The notes under the pieces were generated by a model. The model was not told where the DNA came from. It made no database searches and saw nothing but the letters and a program-made list of their open reading frames with translations. Position numbers and translations under genes: made by a program. From Pseudomonas putida (GTDB taxonomy: Bacteria > Pseudomonadota > Gammaproteobacteria > Pseudomonadales > Pseudomonadaceae): a stretch of 64,000 nt of DNA. Location of the stretch: positions 5,552,501 to 5,616,500 of the forward strand of contig NZ_CP029693.1 of the NCBI RefSeq assembly GCF_003228315.1, read 5' to 3'. Below are positions 60,210 through 64,000 of the stretch, in pieces (positions within the stretch are counted from its first letter, which is position 1; each line of letters opens with the position of its first letter).

Positions 60210-60788
60210 ATGAACTATCTCGCACATCTTCATCTCGGTGGCCAGCGCCCCGGTCAATTGCTCGGCAGCCTGTATGGCGATTTCGTCAAGGGACGGCTGC
60301 AAGGGCAGTTCGAGCCGGAGATCGAAACCGCCATCCAGTTGCATCGCAGCATCGATGTCTTCACCGACCGCCACCCGCTGGTGGATGCCTCGCTGTCGCG
60401 CTTTTCCCTGACCCGCCGGCGTTACGCGGGGATCGTCCTCGACGTGTTTTTCGACCATTGCCTGGCACGGGACTGGCGGCAGTACGCGGACCGCCCGCTG
60501 GAGCAGTTCACCTCGGACGTGTACCGGGTGCTGTCCAGCCAGCAGCAATTGCCGGAGCGCCTGGCGAGGATCGCGCCGCACATGGTGGCTAATGATTGGT
60601 TGGGGTCGTATCGGGAATTTGAAGTGCTGGAGCAGGTGTTGGGGGGGATTTCACGGCGCTTGACCCGGCCTGAAGAGCTGGCGGCGGCGATGCAGGAATT
60701 GCGGGTGTTGTATGAGCCGTTGAGCGAGGATTTCCGGTTGTTCTATCCGCAGCTTCAGGCGTTCGCCCAGAATCCGCCAACACCTTAA
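60210..60788 (+). CDS. acpH: ACP phosphodiesterase AcpH
   Basis: AcpH removes the 4'-phosphopantetheine arm from acyl carrier protein. The 192 residues match the E. coli enzyme (193) and start MNYLAHLHLGGQRPGQLLGS. The family carries the acidic/His-rich helices IQLHRSIDVFTDRHPLVDAS and VLDVFFDHCLARDW typical of this HD-related metal-dependent fold. It is divergent from the arsR operon. Confidence 0.9.
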   Translation: MNYLAHLHLGGQRPGQLLGSLYGDFVKGRLQGQFEPEIETAIQLHRSIDVFTDRHPLVDASLSRFSLTRRRYAGIVLDVFFDHCLARDWRQYADRPLEQFTSDVYRVLSSQQQLPERLARIAPHMVANDWLGSYREFEVLEQVLGGISRRLTRPEELAAAMQELRVLYEPLSEDFRLFYPQLQAFAQNPPTP

Positions 60789-60792
60789 ACCC

Positions 60793-60886
60793 ATTGTAGG
60801 AGCGAGCCTGCTCGCGATGACGATGTTCCATTCAACATCTTCATTGAATGTTGAATCGCTATCGCGAGCAGGCTCGCTCCTACAGG
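60793..60886. repeat. REPIN (inverted REP pair, GCGAGCCTGCTCGC type)
   Basis: The arms 60795-60819 and 60860-60885 pair, and the loop adds an inner stem (TTCAACAT/ATGTTGAA). The pair lies between acpH and olsA. Confidence 0.92.
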
Positions 60887-60913
60887 ATTTTGTGTTTCTT
60901 CAAGGGAATCGTG

Positions 60914-61705
60914 TCAGGCCGCAATCGCAGGCCGCATTGGCGCTCTTTGGGTTTCCGGAACCGTCCCGAACAACGCCTTCTGCACCGCCTGCTGCGCTTC
61001 AAACGCCAGTGCCGCGCGCTCACGGCCTTCGCAGGCGATCGGCTTGAGCAAGCGAATCTCCACCTCACCGCGATCATTGGCAAACAGGCGCATCAGGTGC
61101 GAGAGCAGGTCGTCGTCGCCAATGAATGGCGCCAGCATGTCGGGGTCGCCGTTGCGCAGGTAACGGATCGCCACCGGCTGCAACTTCACCTCGGAATCGA
61201 TCGCCGCCGACAACAGGCGACCATGGAAGGTGCGCAGGGAACGGCCGTCGGTGGTGGTGCCTTCGGGGAACATCAGCAGCGCGTGTTCCTGCTGCAGATG
61301 GCGAGTCATCTGTTTGCGGATCAACTGGCTGTCGCCCGAGCCGCGGCGAATGAACAGGCTGCCGGCCTTGGCCGCCAACCAGCCCGCCACGGGCCAGGTG
61401 CGAACCTCGGCCTTGGACAGGAACGACAGCGGCGTGAGCATCCCCAACAGCGGGATGTCGGTCCAGGACACATGGTTGCTGACCCACAGCATCGGGGTCT
61501 TCGGCAGTTCGCCCAGGACCCTGATGTCGAAGGGCAGGGCATTGCTCAAACGGGCCATGAAAAACCGCGACCAGCGCTGGCGACGCTCCATCGAATGGGC
61601 CAGCCCCAGGCGTTCGAACACGCCGAACACACTGGCCATGCACAAGCCCAGCACGACCACCAGCAGCACCCGGGCGATTCGCGCGTAAACGCGCAACCGA
61701 CGCAT
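60914..61705 (-). CDS. olsA: Lyso-ornithine lipid acyltransferase OlsA
   Basis: This PlsC-family O-acyltransferase completes ornithine lipid synthesis at the inner membrane, and may also use lysophosphatidic acid. The 263 residues start with a basic-hydrophobic anchor (MRRLRVYARIARVLLVVVLG). The catalytic HX4D is in SNHVSWTD, and the second motif FPEGTTTDG lies in the middle. The start at 61705 shares one base with the olsB stop (TGATG), which is why the longer upstream frame was rejected. Confidence 0.88.
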   Translation of the reverse strand: MRRLRVYARIARVLLVVVLGLCMASVFGVFERLGLAHSMERRQRWSRFFMARLSNALPFDIRVLGELPKTPMLWVSNHVSWTDIPLLGMLTPLSFLSKAEVRTWPVAGWLAAKAGSLFIRRGSGDSQLIRKQMTRHLQQEHALLMFPEGTTTDGRSLRTFHGRLLSAAIDSEVKLQPVAIRYLRNGDPDMLAPFIGDDDLLSHLMRLFANDRGEVEIRLLKPIACEGRERAALAFEAQQAVQKALFGTVPETQRAPMRPAIAA

Positions 61706-62460
61706 CACACGGCCGCCTTGAAGTGCTTGGCGTAGCGCGGGCACAACTCGTCGCGCTTGAGCAGGATGAACACGTCGGCCACCTGGAAATCTTCGTCCCA
61801 GCAAGGCTCGCCGCAGATCTTCGCACCCAGGCGCATGTAAGCCTTGAGCAGCGGTGGCATTTCGGCGATGACGTTGGACGGGATGTCCAGCGCGGGCAGT
61901 GGTTTTTTCGGCTCGGCGCGCAGGTGTTCGGTGCACAGGTAGCGTTCGCGCAGACGCTGCATGATCGCGTGGGCCTGGATGCCGCCGTCCTGCATCGGGA
62001 TGCTCGCGCAGCCCATCAGATAGCTGTAGCCGCCCTGGTTCAGCACTTCGGCCAGTTCACCCCAGAGCACGGCGATGGTGCCGCCATTGCGGTAGGCCGG
62101 GTCGACGCAGGTGCGGCCGATTTCCAGGATCGGGCCTTTGAGATGAATCAGGCCATGCAGGCTGAATTCTTCTTCGCTGTAGAACTTGCCCAGCGTGGTG
62201 GCGGCGGTGTAGTCGAGCAGGCGAGTGGTCGCCACCAGGCGCCCGGTGTTCAGATCGCGCACGCCGATGTGGAAGCAGTGAATGTCGTAGTCATCCATGT
62301 CCAGACCCAGCTCCGCGCCCTTCAGCTTGGCGTTGAATTCGCCGCTGAATACGTTGAAACGCAAGGCCTGTGCTTCTTGCAGCGCCTGGGCGCCGACCAG
62401 GCGTTCGGCTTGCAGGCGGCGTTCACTTCCGGTGTCGCTGATGCGGGCGATCTGAGTCAT
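61705..62460 (-). CDS. olsB: Ornithine N-alpha-acyltransferase OlsB
   Basis: OlsB transfers a 3-hydroxyacyl chain from ACP to ornithine, the first step of ornithine lipid synthesis. The GNAT-like protein has 251 residues and includes ALRFNVFSGEFNAKLKGAEL near the start. The central block EIGRTCVDPAYRNGGTIAVL matches the acyl-ACP/CoA-binding region of OlsB, and SIPMQDGG follows. It leads the olsBA pair (PA4350-PA4351 in P. aeruginosa, from memory). Confidence 0.92.
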   Translation of the reverse strand: MTQIARISDTGSERRLQAERLVGAQALQEAQALRFNVFSGEFNAKLKGAELGLDMDDYDIHCFHIGVRDLNTGRLVATTRLLDYTAATTLGKFYSEEEFSLHGLIHLKGPILEIGRTCVDPAYRNGGTIAVLWGELAEVLNQGGYSYLMGCASIPMQDGGIQAHAIMQRLRERYLCTEHLRAEPKKPLPALDIPSNVIAEMPPLLKAYMRLGAKICGEPCWDEDFQVADVFILLKRDELCPRYAKHFKAAV

Positions 62461-62615
62461 GGCGATTCTCCGTGCGGGCTGCTCACCCGTCTGTGGGTTA
62501 CAGCGGATCGACTTTCTTTATCCAGCCTTGTTGTGCAAAGTCAGGCTATGTAGCCCCGGTGTCATCGCCGTTAAGCTTTGGTGATGCTTATATGACAGCC
62601 CTCAAGGAGCCTCCT

Positions 62616-63503
62616 ATGCCCTGGCAAACCCTGTTGAACCGCCGCGATCGCCTGCCCGCCGAACCGGACCTGGGCGAGGGATTCGCGACGCTGCTGCAGT
62701 TGTTGGGCAACGTCACCCCGTTCGAATTGGCCGTGGCCGGTGGACGCTTGATGGCGACTCCGGGGCTGGCGTTTCTGGTGGGCTATCAGGCGGCGTTGCG
62801 CATGCTCTGGCCGAGCGCGCCCCACAGCCTTGGTGCCCTGTGCGCGACCGAGCAACGCAGCTTGCGACCGGCCGATATGCAGACTCGGCTGAGTGATTTG
62901 CGCTTGAGCGGGCGCAAGGATTTCGTCACGGCGGGCGACGCGGCCGACTGGCTGCTGGTGGCCGCTCGCAGCGAGCAACCGGGCGACGATCCGCGTCTGA
63001 GTCTTGCGGTGGTCTATCCCGGTGAACCGGGTGTGCGCGTGGAAAAGCTCCCGGCGATCCCGTTGATGCCGGACGTCAGCCATGGCCGGTTGATTCTGGA
63101 TGGCGCGCTGTGCGAGTTGCTGGCCGGGGATGGCTGGGATGCTTACGTCAAACCGTTCCGCACGCTGGAAGACATCTATGTGCTCAGTGCGATGACGGCC
63201 TGGTTGTATGGCGTTGGCCAGGAGTGCGACTGGTCGCAATGTTTGCAATTGCGCTTGCTGGCGCTGTTGGCCGGGTGTGCGGAAGTCAGTCGACAGGCGC
63301 CGGGCAATGCGGCGGGGCATGTGTTGTTGGGTGGGTTGTTTACGCAGTTCGAGATGCTCAAGGGTGAGATCGATCAAGCGCTGGCCGATGGGCCGCCAGC
63401 CTGGGCGGCGATGTGGCAGCGCGATCATGCGGTGATGGATCTGGCGGCGGGGGCGCGGGGCAAGCGGTTGGCCAAGGCGTTGGCGGGATTGTCTTCTGCC
63501 TGA
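62616..63503 (+). CDS. Short acyl-CoA-dehydrogenase-like protein
   Basis: The 295-residue protein shows parts of the acyl-CoA dehydrogenase middle domain (LRLSGRKDFVTAGDAADWLL, then VARSEQ) and a C-terminal helical bundle (GVGQECDWSQCLQLRLLALL). Its N-terminal helical domain is short compared with typical ACADs (about 380 residues), and the Glu general base is not obvious, so it may be a non-catalytic relative. An AAGGAG seven bases upstream supports the ATG at 62616. Function unknown. Confidence 0.6.
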   Translation: MPWQTLLNRRDRLPAEPDLGEGFATLLQLLGNVTPFELAVAGGRLMATPGLAFLVGYQAALRMLWPSAPHSLGALCATEQRSLRPADMQTRLSDLRLSGRKDFVTAGDAADWLLVAARSEQPGDDPRLSLAVVYPGEPGVRVEKLPAIPLMPDVSHGRLILDGALCELLAGDGWDAYVKPFRTLEDIYVLSAMTAWLYGVGQECDWSQCLQLRLLALLAGCAEVSRQAPGNAAGHVLLGGLFTQFEMLKGEIDQALADGPPAWAAMWQRDHAVMDLAAGARGKRLAKALAGLSSA

Positions 63504-63509
63504 AGGGCC

Positions 63510-63604
63510 CCATCGCGGGCAAGCCTTGCTCCCACAGGTTTAGCGTCTATCGGATATTCGCGACAGACGATGAACCTGTGGGAGCAAGGCTCGCCCGCGA
63601 TGCG
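63510..63604. repeat. REPIN (inverted REP pair, GCAAGGCTTGC type)
   Basis: The arms 63510-63539 and 63573-63604 are inverted copies of CATCGCGGGCAAGCCTTGCT. The pair follows the ACAD-like gene. Confidence 0.92.
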
Positions 63605-63683
63605 ATTTCAAGGGCAAAACAAATCCCGGAACTGTCATCAACGTCGACTAGGCTCAGCAGGTTCATCCCCAAGAGCCCCCGCC

Positions 63684-64000
63684 ATGTCCAAAGGCTTGTC
63701 CCTGCTCTTCATCCTGCTGCTCAGCCTCTCGGCACACGCTGAAAACTGGCCCGCCGAACAATGGCCAACCGCCCGACCACCACCGGTCCGGCACTTGCGG
63801 CACTTGAGACTTACGCCTTCCCACCCCGAGATGACACCACTCGCCAGGGCATCCGCACCGACGCCTTGCTGGTGATCCGCGACGGCCAGTTGATCTATGA
63901 ACGCTACGTCGGCCCGACCACCGCCAATACACCGCACCTGACCTGGTCGATCAGCAAAAGCCTGATGGCCACGGTACTCGGCGTGGCCTATGGCGAAGGC
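63684..64000 (+). pseudogene. Serine hydrolase (beta-lactamase family), apparently frameshifted, cut by right edge
   Basis: Translation starts at 63684 with a signal peptide (MSKGLSLLFILLLSLSAHAE) and WPAEQWPT. At about 63771 the reading frame breaks. The other frame, from 63773 to the window end, continues a coherent protein (PTTTGPALAALETYAFPPRD, ALLVIRDGQLIYERYVGPTT, then HLTWSISKSLMATVLGVAYG) with the S-x-x-K motif SISK of beta-lactamase-type hydrolases. One missing base near ACCGCCCGAC explains the break; it could be a real mutation or a sequencing error. The rest of the gene lies beyond the window. Confidence 0.65.

Noticed and set aside
1..64000. tRNA, rRNA, prophage or integrative element
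   Set aside because: No cloverleaf with conserved GTTCGA-type arm, no integrase, transposase or phage structural gene was found; GTTCGAT occurrences belong to PcaR boxes.

Overview
The window reads as chromosomal core sequence from a fluorescent-group Pseudomonas (P. fluorescens complex or a close relative). The evidence is the high GC content, the near-verbatim gene orders (dinG to pdxH, braC-livHMGF, ttgABC/ttgR, olsBA, pcaRK), and more than 30 short REP sequences arranged mostly as inverted pairs (REPINs) between genes. I saw no rRNA, tRNA, CRISPR array, prophage, transposase or plasmid gene. This is annotation by eye: family names rest on recognised motifs and recollection of homologues, and no database was searched.

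Layout. 1-11.6 kb: the end of a DUF1145 gene, a secreted collagen-like protein, a CopD-like membrane protein, the DinG helicase, a large secreted agarase-like protein, a serine hydrolase, an OmpA-type lipoprotein, PdxH, a SlyB-like lipoprotein and NhaA. 11.8-17.7 kb: a cysteine-synthase-fold enzyme, an FAD oxidoreductase, two small exported proteins and a divergent SDR/LysR pair. 17.8-22.9 kb: the branched-chain amino acid ABC transporter, with the binding-protein gene braC first and a terminator between it and livHMGF. 23.2-31.4 kb: a DUF2288 protein, a 733-residue tubulin/FtsZ-like protein, a beta-hydroxyacid dehydrogenase, an MHYT-GGDEF-EAL c-di-GMP protein, a YkgJ protein and a Spinster-like MFS carrier. 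31.6-38.5 kb: RapA, small unknown proteins, a CcoM-like cbb3 oxidase subunit behind an Anr-type promoter, and PitA.

38.5-49.5 kb is a compact beta-ketoadipate (protocatechuate) module: pcaR, pcaK, pcaIJF, pcaT, pcaBDC and an OprD-family porin. Near-identical 15-bp PcaR boxes lie upstream of pcaR, pcaK, pcaI and the porin. The module therefore covers outer-membrane entry, inner-membrane uptake and every step from carboxymuconate to succinate and acetyl-CoA; the ring-cleaving PcaGH is not here. 50-56.7 kb holds the RND efflux operon ttgABC (emhABC/mexAB-oprM type) and its divergent repressor with a recognisable TtgR operator. 57.4-60.2 kb is an arsR-MFS-xenB operon. The window ends with acpH, olsBA, a short acyl-CoA-dehydrogenase-like gene and an apparently frameshifted serine hydrolase cut by the right edge.

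The most interesting items are the lone tubulin/FtsZ-superfamily protein at 23804-26005, which keeps the nucleotide-binding loops and the catalytic D-x-x-D of the T7 loop; a strongly folded, probably multicopy intergenic element at about 57017-57345; the PcaR box that ties the porin to the pca regulon; and the Anr-type promoter of the CcoM-like gene.
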